DNA of 64,000 nt from an uncultured Oscillibacter sp. (GTDB taxonomy: Bacteria; Bacillota; Clostridia; Oscillospirales; Oscillospiraceae): assembly GCA_910577405.1 (NCBI GenBank), contig CAJTMG010000005.1, positions 11,130-75,129 of the forward strand, read 5' to 3'. This document shows positions 22,733 to 32,056 of the stretch, in pieces (position 1 is the stretch's first letter; every line of letters begins with the position of its first letter). Position numbers and translations under genes: made by a program. The notes below the pieces were generated by a model. The model saw only the letters and a program-made list of their open reading frames with translations. It made no database searches and had not been told where the DNA came from.

Positions 22733-24664
22733 TCAGTACTTCCGTGCCTCGTCGCGGCCGGCCTTGACGCCCTTCCAGGCTTCCTGCACAGACGCCTTTT
22801 CGGACACGTCGGCCAGACCCACGTTCCACCAGGACTCATAGCCGTCGGTCATGGTCTTGGGAATGACCTTGAGGTCGAAGAGGCACGCGACGGTCTGCTT
22901 CTTGGCGTCCTCCAGGGCGGCCTCCAGCTCGGCGATGGTCTTGCAGGTGTAGGACTTCAGACCGTAGCCCTCGCCAATCTTGGCATAATCCACGGGGATG
23001 AGGTCGCCGCAGGGCTTCTTGCCGTCGGTGTAGCGGAACTCGGTGGCAAGACTGCCGATGCCGTGATTCATCTCCAGGTTGTTGATGCAGCCGAAGCCGC
23101 AGTTATCGAAAATCAGAATATTGACCTTCTGCTTTTCCTGCATGATGGTCATAATTTCGCTATGGAGCATCTGGAAGCTGGAGTCGCCCACGACGGCATA
23201 GACCTCGTGATCAGGCTCGGCAAACTTCACGCCCAGGGTTGCGGCGACTTCATAGCCCATGCAGGAATAACCGTATTCGGCATGGTAACCGCCACGCTTA
23301 TCAGTGGTCCAAACGCGCTGCATACAGCTGGGGAGGGAACCGCCGGCGGTGATAATATTGGCGTCGGCGTCGATGCAGCGGCGGATAGCGGCAAGGGCGG
23401 CGGTCTGGGTAATTTTGCCGTCTGTCAGCTTCACGAACTCGGGCACGGTGCGGGGGTCACGGGCCTTGATGATGGGCTCGAAATCGTCGCCGGTGTACTC
23501 AATGCCCGCCAGACGCTTCATCTCTTCATCCCAAACGGCCTTGGCCTTGGCAATCTCGTCGGTATAAGCGGAGGCATAGCCCTTGGCCCGGAGCTTGGCG
23601 GCCAGAGCGGTGACGGTGGCCTTCGCGTCGCCTACGGCCTTTACAGCGTCCATCTTGTAGGCGTGGTAACGACAGTTGTTGATGGTAACGAACTTCACGC
23701 CCTCATGCTGATAAAGCCGCTTGGAGCTGGTGGTGAAGTCGGAGAGCCGGGAACCGATGGCGATGACCACGTCGGCATCCTTGGCAATGACGTTGGAGGC
23801 ATAAGTACCGGTGACGCCGATACCGCCCAGGCAGTAAGGATGGCTGGACTTGCAGGCGCTCTTTCCGGCCTGGGTCTCGCCAAAGGGGATCTTGAACTCC
23901 TCGCAGAACTTCTCTACAGTCTCGCCGGCCTCGGAGTAACGCACGCCGCCGCCCACAATGACAAGGGGTTTCTTCGCCGCGGCAATGATTTCAGCGATAT
24001 CGTCCAATTCCTCTTCCACGGCGGCAGGACGGGTGATGCGGTGTATGCGCTTCTCGAAGAAATACTCAGGGAAGTCATAGCTCTCACCCTCCACGTCCTG
24101 GGGCAGGGCGATGCAGCAGGCGCCGGTTTCAGCGGGATCGGTAAGCACGCGCATGGCATTGATCAGGGCGGTCATGACCTGTTCAGGGCGGGAGACGCGG
24201 TCCCAGTATTTGCAGACGGGACGGAAGGCGTCGTTAGTGCTGACGGCCAGGCTGCTGCTCTGCTCAAGCTGCTGAAGCACGGGGTCCGGCTGACGGGAGG
24301 CAAAGGTATCTGCCGGGAAGACCAGCAGGGGGATATTATTGACAGTGGCGGTAGCGCAGGCGGTGACCATATTGGCGGCGCCGGGGCCTACGGAAGAAGC
24401 GCAGGCGATGATCTGCTTCCGGCCGTTCTGCTTGGCAAAGGCGATGGCGGTATGACACATACCCTGCTCGTTGCGGCCCTGCATCACCTTCAGCCCGCCG
24501 GGGTTGGTATCCAGCGCCTCGCCCAGTCCTACGGCAATGCCATGTCCGAAAATGGTGAAGAAGCCCTTGACAAACTTCGTCTCCACGCCGTCCATGGACA
24601 CATACTGGTTGTCCAGGAATTTGACGATAGCCTGTGCGGTAGTCAGTCTGGTGGTTTTACTCAT
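22733..24664 (-). CDS. iolD: IolD-like ThDP enzyme (trihydroxycyclohexane-dione hydrolase family)
   Basis: 643 residues from ATG 24664, with AAGGAGGAT upstream. Three-domain ThDP fold: N-terminal pyrimidine domain with GRNEQGMCHTAIAFAKQ and SSVGPGAANM; central domain with VIVGGGVRYS; C-terminal domain with GDSSFQMLHSEIMT followed by IFDNCGFGCINNLE, the GDS...N metal motif. IolD opens the ring of 3D-(3,5/4)-trihydroxycyclohexane-1,2-dione in myo-inositol breakdown. The usual iolA/B/C/E neighbours are absent; split transketolase and Fe-ADH follow instead, so the true substrate may be a related cyclic dione or sugar. Confidence 0.88.
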   Translation of the reverse strand: MSKTTRLTTAQAIVKFLDNQYVSMDGVETKFVKGFFTIFGHGIAVGLGEALDTNPGGLKVMQGRNEQGMCHTAIAFAKQNGRKQIIACASSVGPGAANMVTACATATVNNIPLLVFPADTFASRQPDPVLQQLEQSSSLAVSTNDAFRPVCKYWDRVSRPEQVMTALINAMRVLTDPAETGACCIALPQDVEGESYDFPEYFFEKRIHRITRPAAVEEELDDIAEIIAAAKKPLVIVGGGVRYSEAGETVEKFCEEFKIPFGETQAGKSACKSSHPYCLGGIGVTGTYASNVIAKDADVVIAIGSRLSDFTTSSKRLYQHEGVKFVTINNCRYHAYKMDAVKAVGDAKATVTALAAKLRAKGYASAYTDEIAKAKAVWDEEMKRLAGIEYTGDDFEPIIKARDPRTVPEFVKLTDGKITQTAALAAIRRCIDADANIITAGGSLPSCMQRVWTTDKRGGYHAEYGYSCMGYEVAATLGVKFAEPDHEVYAVVGDSSFQMLHSEIMTIMQEKQKVNILIFDNCGFGCINNLEMNHGIGSLATEFRYTDGKKPCGDLIPVDYAKIGEGYGLKSYTCKTIAELEAALEDAKKQTVACLFDLKVIPKTMTDGYESWWNVGLADVSEKASVQEAWKGVKAGRDEARKY

Positions 24665-24710
24665 GCTGTCCATCCTCCTTAAATCTTCTGGCAGGCCGCT
24701 CCGTACTGCG

Positions 24711-24735
24711 AAAAAACACGGTCAGAAATCCGACC
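24711..24735 (-). terminator. Possible attenuator hairpin in the iolD-like leader
   Basis: Minus strand: GGTCGG pairs with CTGACC (one G-T), followed by GTGTTTTTT. It sits about 90 nt after the promoter and 46 nt before the start codon, and so could terminate the leader conditionally. The stem is only 6 bp. Confidence 0.4.
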
Positions 24736-24831
24736 CGATGCCGCGCCCTTCGCACCAGAGGGCCGCCTGCTTCCAGAGCCATGCTGTTTCAGCTTGTTTG
24801 ACGCTTTGCTCTGTCGCTTTCCATATTCTAT

Positions 24832-24860
24832 ACTATACCGAAATCTCCCTTCTTTTTCAA
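24832..24860 (-). promoter_or_regulatory. Sigma-A promoter of the iolD-like/transketolase operon
   Basis: Minus strand: TTGAAA (24855-24860), 17-bp spacer, TATAGT (24832-24837). The 160-nt leader down to 24665 holds the possible attenuator and no gene. The stretch 24861-24994 has nothing else recognisable. Confidence 0.82.
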
Positions 24861-24994
24861 TGAGACATCTTGCGAAAAAACTGTGATTTCCTGCTCTTTC
24901 TCCTGTGCTTACTTTTTTTGCCGGAATCTGTAAGAATCCAGGCGAAAAATCGCTGCGGAAACAGAGGAAAGGGAGCAGAATTCCAGCAGGACCG

Positions 24995-27900
24995 TCAAGG
25001 CTTATCGAAAAACTGCTGCACGCCGTCGATTTTCTGTCCGCCGTGACTCTGGAGGGCCTGCGCGGAGGGCTGATGAATGGTCTGCCGCACCAGATCCAGC
25101 ACAGCTCCCGCGGCTGCTGTTTCCCGCAGAAGACCGGCGGCCTCGGCCCGTTCCCGGCGGCTCTGTCCGTTATGCTCCAGACGGCTGTATAAAGCGCCGT
25201 AAGCCTCCTGAACCTGCGCCACCCAGATGCGGTCGGCCTTAAGAATCTCACTGGCCCGGCGGACATCCTCTGGGGAGTGGAGATGGAGCCGGTTCAGCCC
25301 CAGGGACGCCGTGGACAGCCGGAATTGGGGCAGGGTGATGGCGCTGTCCTCCGTCTCGTTTTTGGGGGACCAGATTTTCGCCCGTCCGGTATCCGCCGCC
25401 CCGGAGACGAACACGCCCTTGCAGTCGCCGAAGAGACAGCCGCCGATATCCGCACCGGGATTGCCACCCAGAGCCTTGACGATGCGCGCGGTGCCGCTGA
25501 TACGGATTTCCCCGCAGCCGCCCCGGAGTCCCGCCCCGACAGCCGCCGCGTGACAGAGCGCCGCCGCCGTGATTTTCCCGCCCCGCAGGATGATATTCCC
25601 CACGGAGCCGTTCAGACCGCCGCCAATACCCGCGCCGCCGTCCTTCCCGGTTGCGCTGACGGAACCGCCGGAGATTTCTATATCCCCCATGGCGCCGTCC
25701 TTCCCGGCACCGATCCCCGCGCCGCCGCCGGAACCTTCCGCCTGAATCGTGCCGCCGCGGATAACGATACGGCAGGAGGCGCCCGAACCGCTTCCGGAAT
25801 CCCGCCCGATGCCCGCGCCGCCACGCCCGCCGGAGGCCGTCAAAGCGCCTGCGGGAGTTCGTCCGCCGCTGGGGTCCTCGGGGCAGTCGATATATAAAAC
25901 GCTCCCAACGCCAAGGGCTGCCCCAGCATAGCCGGAACTGCCTTCAAAGAGATTTTCCGTTCCGTTTTCCAGCAGCAAAGTCAGCTCGTTCCCAGCGCCC
26001 AGATCAAACCCGCTGCCCGTGTCCGGACGGCAGACCACACCCAGCAGCGTCAGAGCCGTCACGCCAATGTTGTCCGCAAAAGCCAGTCGGCCCCAGTAAG
26101 GACTTTGATTCGCGTCTGTGCCGGAACCGCCTGCGACAGCCGTCACCATAGGGGAGAGAATCCGAAGGGTCCGGGTGTCCTCCTCATAGACCCAATCCCG
26201 TCCCATTTCGCCGCCGGTGACGGTAAAGGGGTTGGGGTACATATCCATCTCGTCAAAGCCCATTTTCTGCTGATTCCAGTGGAGATAGGCATAGCGGGAC
26301 ATGGGATTGCCCTTGGAGTCCCAGCCCCGGAAAACCAGCGATATGGGATGTCCCCGGTCGCCCTTGTCCAGCCAGAGCCGCGCGGGTTCGCCGTGGAGCA
26401 GAGCCATTTTTGCCTGCCGCCCGTCGATTTCCACGCTGCTGATACGGGCCCAGCCGGGAAGGAAGGTCCGCCAGATCACGTCAAAGGGCTGTAGCGCGCG
26501 CCCCGCCGTATCCCGCACCTGTACCCCGTGGGCCGCAAAGGAGACCGGTCCATGGGCCACCACAACGGGCATGGTGTTGGGATGCTTTCCCTCAGGCTGA
26601 TCCAGTACCGCCGCCGTGCCTGCCGCCAGATGGAGCGTGCTGCCCGCCTGACCCCGGAGGCCTGTCAGACGCAGCAGCCCGCCGTCACTGCCCAGGGTCA
26701 GGGAGGCGTTCTGGGACAAGGAGAGCGTCACGCCCTGTCCCGGATTGCTCTGCCCCAGAATGAACAGCCGGGCGTCAGGCGCGTTCACGGCAATCGAAGC
26801 TCCCTCCGGACTGCGCAGAAGCACCACTCCGGAACCGAGAAGCCGCAGGGCCAGTGCCGCCGGGCTTTGTACGGCCACATGAGAGGTTCCGCCCACAGTC
26901 AGCCCAACGGGAGCGTCCGCCTGCCCGGAAGCCTCCGGACTGCTGGCAGAAACGCCGGAGAGGTCCCGTCCTGCCGCCTGCACGTCCCCAAACCGCCGCG
27001 CCGTAACAGCAGCCCCGCCGGATTCGGAAACAGAGGCCCCTGTGTTCCCGGAGGCTTCCCTGGCGTTGGCCCGAAGAAGGTCCAGCAGTCCGGCAAGGGG
27101 ATTGTCTGCGGGAATCTCTCCGTCGCCGGTAAGGGCCAGCAAGAGGGTGGTGTCCAGCAGGGAGGCATCCAGAAGGGCGCCGTTGTCAGCAAACAGGCTG
27201 TCCAGGAAGTCAGCCAGTCCAGGCAGGGCCCCGGCTGCAATCTGATTCCGGAACTGCCACAGGCTGTCAAACGCGCCGTCAGTCAGGGAATCCACAGCCT
27301 CATCCGCCGGAATTCCTGCCTGTATCTTCTCCAGAAGCTCCCGCAGGCCCTGAATGGCTTCCTCCAGCGTGGGAGAGCCTTTCAGAATCGCGGCACCCAG
27401 AAGCAGCGCGGTCAGACGGTCTTGGGCGGAGCTGGCGGACGCGTTGGCTATGGCAAGCAGCAGCTCCGCGCCCTCGGTGTTCTGATCTACACCCAGAAAG
27501 GCGAGCAGTTCGTCGGCGCTCATGGAGTTGGAAAGGCCCTCCAGCATCCAGTCCGGTATCTTTTCAGCCTTCACGCCGCCTTGCAGAAGGGACAGCAGCG
27601 CGTCGATCCCAGGGGTTCCGGCATCATCCACAAACAGGGGACCGCCGCTGGTGGAAGCGCTGCCAAGAATCCGGTCTATCTGCTGGACCAGCTCTTTTAT
27701 GGCTGTCTGGAGTTTGTTCCCGTCCTCCTTGCCAGAGGCGGCCTCTTCCGTCAGATCAGATATGCGCCCAAGACGCTCCTGCACCTCCGACAGGATGGCC
27801 TCTCCGGTTTGCAGGGTCCTGCGGCTCTCCCGGACCTCCGCCAGACGGACGCCCCCGAATTTCTGCCGCAGGGTTTCGGAAATCACATCTCCCGCTGAAG

Positions 27901-28006
27901 CGCTCTTCTGTCCGGACGCCGTGCCGACGCTCTTTTCCGTCCGGACTGTGGTCTGCTGCCTTGCAACGGCGAGGGTTCGGTTTCTGCGGATTGCCAGCTC
28001 TCCCAT
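24995..28006 (-). CDS. Large flagellin-like-ended protein with glycine-rich GAGIGGG repeats
   Basis: 1003 residues from ATG 28006, with AAGGAGG 8 nt upstream. The first 120 residues look like a flagellin D0/D1 coil (ESRRTLQTGEAILSEVQERLGRISDLTEEAASG...LQTAIKELVQQIDRIL). The C-terminal region (SEILKADRIWVAQVQEAYGALYSRLEHN) resembles the flagellin end, where ALQNRLEH is typical. Between lie helical Leu-rich repeats (about 120-350), a β-rich domain, and a Gly-rich stretch (about 690-850) with repeated GGAGIGxG and IxISGG units, as in β-helix surface proteins. There is no signal peptide, fitting flagellar-type export. No flagellar genes are nearby. It could be a very enlarged flagellin or a filament-associated protein. 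Confidence 0.75.
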   Translation of the reverse strand: MGELAIRRNRTLAVARQQTTVRTEKSVGTASGQKSASAGDVISETLRQKFGGVRLAEVRESRRTLQTGEAILSEVQERLGRISDLTEEAASGKEDGNKLQTAIKELVQQIDRILGSASTSGGPLFVDDAGTPGIDALLSLLQGGVKAEKIPDWMLEGLSNSMSADELLAFLGVDQNTEGAELLLAIANASASSAQDRLTALLLGAAILKGSPTLEEAIQGLRELLEKIQAGIPADEAVDSLTDGAFDSLWQFRNQIAAGALPGLADFLDSLFADNGALLDASLLDTTLLLALTGDGEIPADNPLAGLLDLLRANAREASGNTGASVSESGGAAVTARRFGDVQAAGRDLSGVSASSPEASGQADAPVGLTVGGTSHVAVQSPAALALRLLGSGVVLLRSPEGASIAVNAPDARLFILGQSNPGQGVTLSLSQNASLTLGSDGGLLRLTGLRGQAGSTLHLAAGTAAVLDQPEGKHPNTMPVVVAHGPVSFAAHGVQVRDTAGRALQPFDVIWRTFLPGWARISSVEIDGRQAKMALLHGEPARLWLDKGDRGHPISLVFRGWDSKGNPMSRYAYLHWNQQKMGFDEMDMYPNPFTVTGGEMGRDWVYEEDTRTLRILSPMVTAVAGGSGTDANQSPYWGRLAFADNIGVTALTLLGVVCRPDTGSGFDLGAGNELTLLLENGTENLFEGSSGYAGAALGVGSVLYIDCPEDPSGGRTPAGALTASGGRGGAGIGRDSGSGSGASCRIVIRGGTIQAEGSGGGAGIGAGKDGAMGDIEISGGSVSATGKDGGAGIGGGLNGSVGNIILRGGKITAAALCHAAAVGAGLRGGCGEIRISGTARIVKALGGNPGADIGGCLFGDCKGVFVSGAADTGRAKIWSPKNETEDSAITLPQFRLSTASLGLNRLHLHSPEDVRRASEILKADRIWVAQVQEAYGALYSRLEHNGQSRRERAEAAGLLRETAAAGAVLDLVRQTIHQPSAQALQSHGGQKIDGVQQFFDKP

Positions 28007-28221
28007 ATGCAACGCCTCCTTGTGAGAAATCAAAAACAGAGTTGGGACTCGGTAAGGGCCTGTGTCAAAAAGCCCTCCCGCGCGCGCTTATTAAAATATA
28101 TCGGCACACAGGCAGGGAAAATAAGGAATCATTTTCCGCAGTCTGGCCGGCTCACGTCGGATTTCAACAAAAACGGCGAAAATCCGGAAAGGGAAGACGG
28201 AAAATTTGTGCGCTCTGGACC
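28007..28221. other. Intergenic region between divergent genes
   Basis: No gene. On the minus strand GCCGATAT (28098-28105) matches the -10 of flagellar sigma-D promoters, but no TAAA lies at the right distance. A GCGCGCGC run follows it. Confidence 0.4.
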
Positions 28222-28250
28222 TTGACGGGAAGGATTGGGAATGCTATGGT
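28222..28250 (+). promoter_or_regulatory. Sigma-A-type promoter
   Basis: TTGACG (28222-28227), 17-bp spacer, TATGGT (28245-28250), about 70 bp before the antiporter start. Confidence 0.72.
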
Positions 28251-28318
28251 ACTCCAGAAAGATTTTTGCGGGCACGTCGTTTATCAAAAGTACCGCGAAA
28301 GGAATCGAGGCAATCGTT

Positions 28319-29608
28319 ATGGAAATTCTAATTAGTCTGTCTGCCGCGCTGATTGGCGGGCTTTTGATGTCCCGTCTGGCAAAACGGCTGCATCTGCCCG
28401 CAGTGACGGCCTACCTGGTGGCGGGTCTGCTGCTGGGACCCTTTTTCATCGGCCTGCTGGGAATCCCCGGCCTGGGTTTTTCCTCTATGGAGTCTGTAGA
28501 GCGTCTGAACATCCTCTCACAGGTGGCCTTGGGCTTTATTGCGTTTACCATCGGCAACGAATTCCGGGTCAGCCAGCTCAAAACCATGGGACGGCAGGCG
28601 ATCATAGTGGGCATCCTACAGGCGGTCTGCGCGACGCTGATGGTGGACGCGGCGCTGATTCTGCTGCATTTCATCCGGCCGGAGGCGATTTCCGTTTCCT
28701 CCGCCATTACGCTGGGAGCCATAGCCGCCGCTACAGCCCCCGCCGCGACATTGATGGTGGTCCGGCAGTATAAGGCGGACGGCCCCATGACACGGCTGCT
28801 GCTGATGGTGGTGGCGATTGATGACGCGGTGGGTCTGGTGCTGTTCTCGGCGTCCTTCGGAGTGGCCATGGCGCTGGAGAGCGGGACGATCAGCGTGGTC
28901 AGCGTGCTGGTGGAGCCAGTGGTGGAGATTGTGCTTTCCTTGCTGCTGGGTTCCGTGGCAGGTCTGGCCCTCTATTGGGTGGAGCGCTTCTTCCATTCCC
29001 GCAGCAAGCGTCTGTCAATCTCCATCGGCTTTGTGTTCCTGACGGCGGGCCTGTCCATGGGAGAATTCGAGCTTGGCGGCGTGCATTGCGGCTTCTCACT
29101 GCTGCTGGTGTGCATGATGACCGGAACGCTGTTCTGCAATATCTGCGATTTTTCCGAGGAACTGATGGCCCGTGTGGACGGTTGGACGGCGCCGCTGTTT
29201 GTACTGTTCTTTGTCCTCTCCGGCGCGGAACTGGACCTGTCAGTGCTGCGGAATCCGTCAGTGCTGCTGATCGGCGTGATTTACATCCTGATTCGCTCCC
29301 TGGGCAAGTATCTGGGTTCCTATGGAAGCTGTGCCCTTACGGGATGCAGTGAGAATATCCGGAATCATCTGGGCATGACGCTACTTCCTCAGGCTGGCGT
29401 GGCGCTGGGTATGGCCATTACTGCCCAGAGCCTTGCTGACGGCGCGATGGTCCGGAGCGTGGTGCTGTTCTCCGTGCTGGTATACGAGCTGGTGGGTCCG
29501 GCTCTGACGAAACGTTCTCTTCTGGCCGCCGGGGAGATCATGCCGGAAGGGAAGACCTCCGCCCGGAAAAAGAATCCTCAGAAGACAAAGCGCCACAGTG
29601 TGACTTGA
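28319..29608 (+). CDS. CPA2-type cation:proton antiporter
   Basis: 429 residues from ATG 28319, with GAGG 8 nt upstream. About twelve hydrophobic segments cover the whole length. Family features: LPAVTAYLVAGLLLGPF near the start, TAPAATLMVV (about 140-150), LLMVVAIDDAVGLVLF with the acidic DD pair (about 165), and GVALGMA late in the protein. It is predicted to exchange Na+ or K+ for protons across the cytoplasmic membrane. There is no C-terminal TrkA-N regulatory domain. The Lys/Arg-rich tail (about 410-429) is cytoplasmic. Monocistronic. Confidence 0.9.
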   Translation: MEILISLSAALIGGLLMSRLAKRLHLPAVTAYLVAGLLLGPFFIGLLGIPGLGFSSMESVERLNILSQVALGFIAFTIGNEFRVSQLKTMGRQAIIVGILQAVCATLMVDAALILLHFIRPEAISVSSAITLGAIAAATAPAATLMVVRQYKADGPMTRLLLMVVAIDDAVGLVLFSASFGVAMALESGTISVVSVLVEPVVEIVLSLLLGSVAGLALYWVERFFHSRSKRLSISIGFVFLTAGLSMGEFELGGVHCGFSLLLVCMMTGTLFCNICDFSEELMARVDGWTAPLFVLFFVLSGAELDLSVLRNPSVLLIGVIYILIRSLGKYLGSYGSCALTGCSENIRNHLGMTLLPQAGVALGMAITAQSLADGAMVRSVVLFSVLVYELVGPALTKRSLLAAGEIMPEGKTSARKKNPQKTKRHSVT

Positions 29609-29749
29609 GGGCGTTCCAATACTGGCGGCGCGGGTATGACGCTTCATAAGGGGAGGCGCGTCAGCATTATCAACGTGCCCGGAAACGGTTGGACTGCCGC
29701 GACCTGCGTTTTTCTTACAAAGACAGTCCGACTTCATAAAATATTTTAG

Positions 29750-29796
29750 GCGAGGGCCAGCGTGGTGTTAAGCTGCGTTGGCCTTCGCATTATTTT
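29750..29796 (+). terminator. Bidirectional intrinsic terminator
   Basis: GCGAGGGCCAGCG pairs with CGTTGGCCTTCGC (G-T pairs) around a 13-nt loop, followed by ATTATTTT. The rest of 29609-29987 shows no gene. Confidence 0.7.
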
Positions 29797-29987
29797 GGGT
29801 CTGGGCAGTTGGGATTGCTTCTGCGCCTGCTGCTGGATGATTGCCTTGTGTGAAATCCGGCGAAACAGAAGAACCGCCGATTTCTGGGAGGAATTGCTGT
29901 CAGCGTCCGATAAAGGCCTTTTTCTCATAACGTACAAGCCGGGGCGCATAGTTTATTGTATGCTGCTTGTCGGAAAGGGGAATGAGA

Positions 29988-30242
29988 ATGATCAGCCAAT
30001 CACAGCTCCAAGAAATGAGAAGCGCGGATATAACACAGGTAGACCGCGGCGCTTTAGTCGATGTTTGCAGCATTCATATTGACACTGCGCTTCCTGCCGC
30101 ACAGAGAATGCAGAGCTACCTTGAACAGATCGTCAATCCGTATTGCTTCCTTTGCGGGGATACGCCTGTCAAGATCCGCTTTGTATCTGAAAACAAGACC
30201 TTAAAGCAATCCTTGGGCGATTACTTTTCGAGCCTTAAATAA
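29988..30242 (+). CDS. DUF6870-like small protein of mobile elements
   Basis: 84 residues from ATG 29988, with GGAAAGGGG 7 nt upstream; an in-frame ATG two codons earlier is too near that site. It begins MISQSQLQEMRSADITQVDRGALVDV, contains QRMQSYLEQIVNPYCFLCGDTPVKI and ends LKQSLGDYFSSLK. Proteins of this pattern commonly precede serine recombinases at the ends of clostridial conjugative elements, exactly the arrangement here. Function unknown. Base composition is poorer in GC than the flanking chromosome. Confidence 0.8.
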   Translation: MISQSQLQEMRSADITQVDRGALVDVCSIHIDTALPAAQRMQSYLEQIVNPYCFLCGDTPVKIRFVSENKTLKQSLGDYFSSLK

Positions 30243-30340
30243 ACTGCCGGCTTTTCCACTGTCATTTCAATCGGGGACTTTGCGGTTATGGGTTGAAACT
30301 GGTATAACAGACCTGTAATTGTCAGGGGAAAGGAGGTATC

Positions 30341-32035
30341 ATGTCCCGCATACGCAAAACCGGAGCGGCACGCGCCAGTGCAGAGCCGTTCTGGAAGATT
30401 GGGCTTTATATCCGACTATCCAGAGAGGACAGCAACGAGGACGACAGCGAAAGCATTATCAATCAAGAGAAAATACTGCGTGATTTTGTGGACGCTTACT
30501 TTGAACCGGGAAATTATGTGATTGCAGACGTGTTTGCCGACGATGGGCTGACAGGTACAGATACGGCGCGTCCAAACTTCATGAGGCTTGAACGCTGTAT
30601 TGTCCGCAAGGAAATAAACTGCATGATTATCAAATCACTTGCGCGTGGTTTCCGCAATCTTGCAGACCAGCAAAAGTTTCTTGAAGAGTTTATCCCAATC
30701 AACGGCGCAAGGTTTATCTGCACAGGCGCGCCATTCATTGACACCTATGCAAACCCGCCTTCTGCAAGCGGCCTTGAAGTGCCGATCAGGGGAATGTTTA
30801 ATGAACAGTTTGCCGCTGTCACTTCTGAAGAAATCCGGAAGACATTCAAAATGAAGCGGGAACGGGGGGAGTTTATCGGGGCATTTGCCGCATATGGCTA
30901 CAGAAAGGACCCCAATGACAAAAACAGACTTTTGATAGACGAAGAAGCGGCAGAAGTTGTAAGAAGCATCTATCACTGGTTTGTCCATGAAGGGTACAGC
31001 AAAATGGGGATTGCAAAGAGGCTGAACAGCATGGGGGAGCCGAACCCTGAGGCCTACAAAAAGAAAAAGGGGTTAAAGTATCAGAATCCCAATACCAGCA
31101 AAAATGATGGCTTGTGGTCTGCCGGCACAGTCGCAAGGATATTGCAGAATGAGATTTACACCGGCGTGATGGTGCAGGGACGGCATCGGGTCATCAGCTA
31201 CAAAGTACACAAGCAGATTGCCGCCCCAAAGGAGGAATGGTTTGTTGTCCCTGATACCCATGAAGCGATCATTGACAAGGAAACCTTTGAAAAAGCACAA
31301 GCCCTGCACAGACGCGACACAAGGACGGCGCCGGGTAAACGGGAAGTCTATCTGTTCTCTGGCTTTGTCCGCTGCGCTGACTGCAAAAAGGCTATGCGGC
31401 GAAAAACTGCCCGCAGTCTCGCCTACTATGCCTGCCGCACCTTTACCGATAAAAAGACTTGCAGCAAACATTCTATCCGGCAGGACAAACTGGAAGAAGC
31501 GGTTTTGACTGCCCTGCAAGTACAGATCGCTCTTGTGGACAAGCTGTCGGAGGAAATTGAACGGATAAATAACGCGCCTGTGATCAATCGGGAAAACAAG
31601 CGGTTGGCCCTTGCGCTGAAACAGGCAGAGAAACAGCAAAAGCAATATCATGACGCTTCCGACAGCCTGTACCTTGACTGGAAAAATGGCGATATTACCA
31701 AAGAGGAATACCGACGATTGAAAGGCAAAATTGCCGAGCAGTCTGCCCAGCTTGAACAAAACATTTCTTCCCTGAAAGAGGAAATGCAGTCGACGGCTGA
31801 CAGTATCGACACCGGCGACCCCTATCTTGCTGCATTTCTGAAACACAGGAACATTCAAACCCTTAATCGCGGTATCCTGGTTGAATTGGTTGACACGGTT
31901 TGGGTGCATGAGAACGGGGAGATAACGGTGGATTTCAATTTTGCCGATGAGTATCAACGCATACTTGATTACATTGAGAGCAATCACAACATTCTTGCGG
32001 TGATAGAGCAAAAACCCGCGATACAGCAGGCTTAA
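30341..32035 (+). CDS. Large serine recombinase (TnpX/CTn-type site-specific integrase)
   Basis: 564 residues from ATG 30341, with GGAAAGGAGGTATC upstream. The catalytic domain has nucleophile S27 in YIRLSRED, then GLTGTDTARPNFMRLE and the arginine-bearing IIKSLARGFRN. The recombinase domain includes GYRKDPNDKNRLLIDEEAAEVVRSIY. The zinc ribbon is CADCKKAM...CRTFTDKKTC. A long coiled coil (about 400-490) precedes the C-terminal tail. It catalyses strand exchange at att sites by a serine mechanism. It ends 25 bp before the TGTTGTGCATA motif and the truncated collagen-like gene, as integrases usually lie beside their attachment site. Confidence 0.95.
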   Translation: MSRIRKTGAARASAEPFWKIGLYIRLSREDSNEDDSESIINQEKILRDFVDAYFEPGNYVIADVFADDGLTGTDTARPNFMRLERCIVRKEINCMIIKSLARGFRNLADQQKFLEEFIPINGARFICTGAPFIDTYANPPSASGLEVPIRGMFNEQFAAVTSEEIRKTFKMKRERGEFIGAFAAYGYRKDPNDKNRLLIDEEAAEVVRSIYHWFVHEGYSKMGIAKRLNSMGEPNPEAYKKKKGLKYQNPNTSKNDGLWSAGTVARILQNEIYTGVMVQGRHRVISYKVHKQIAAPKEEWFVVPDTHEAIIDKETFEKAQALHRRDTRTAPGKREVYLFSGFVRCADCKKAMRRKTARSLAYYACRTFTDKKTCSKHSIRQDKLEEAVLTALQVQIALVDKLSEEIERINNAPVINRENKRLALALKQAEKQQKQYHDASDSLYLDWKNGDITKEEYRRLKGKIAEQSAQLEQNISSLKEEMQSTADSIDTGDPYLAAFLKHRNIQTLNRGILVELVDTVWVHENGEITVDFNFADEYQRILDYIESNHNILAVIEQKPAIQQA

Positions 32036-32056
32036 CGACCCGTCACCAAACAAAAG

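Noticed and set aside
22727..24682. Long plus-strand open frame opposite the iolD-like gene
   Set aside because: Antisense shadow with Gly/Val/His-rich translation and no family.
29746..29949. Minus-strand fragment ending LNTTLALA as the lost C-domain of the split collagen gene
   Set aside because: Only a few residues match; the sequence is better explained as a terminator hairpin.
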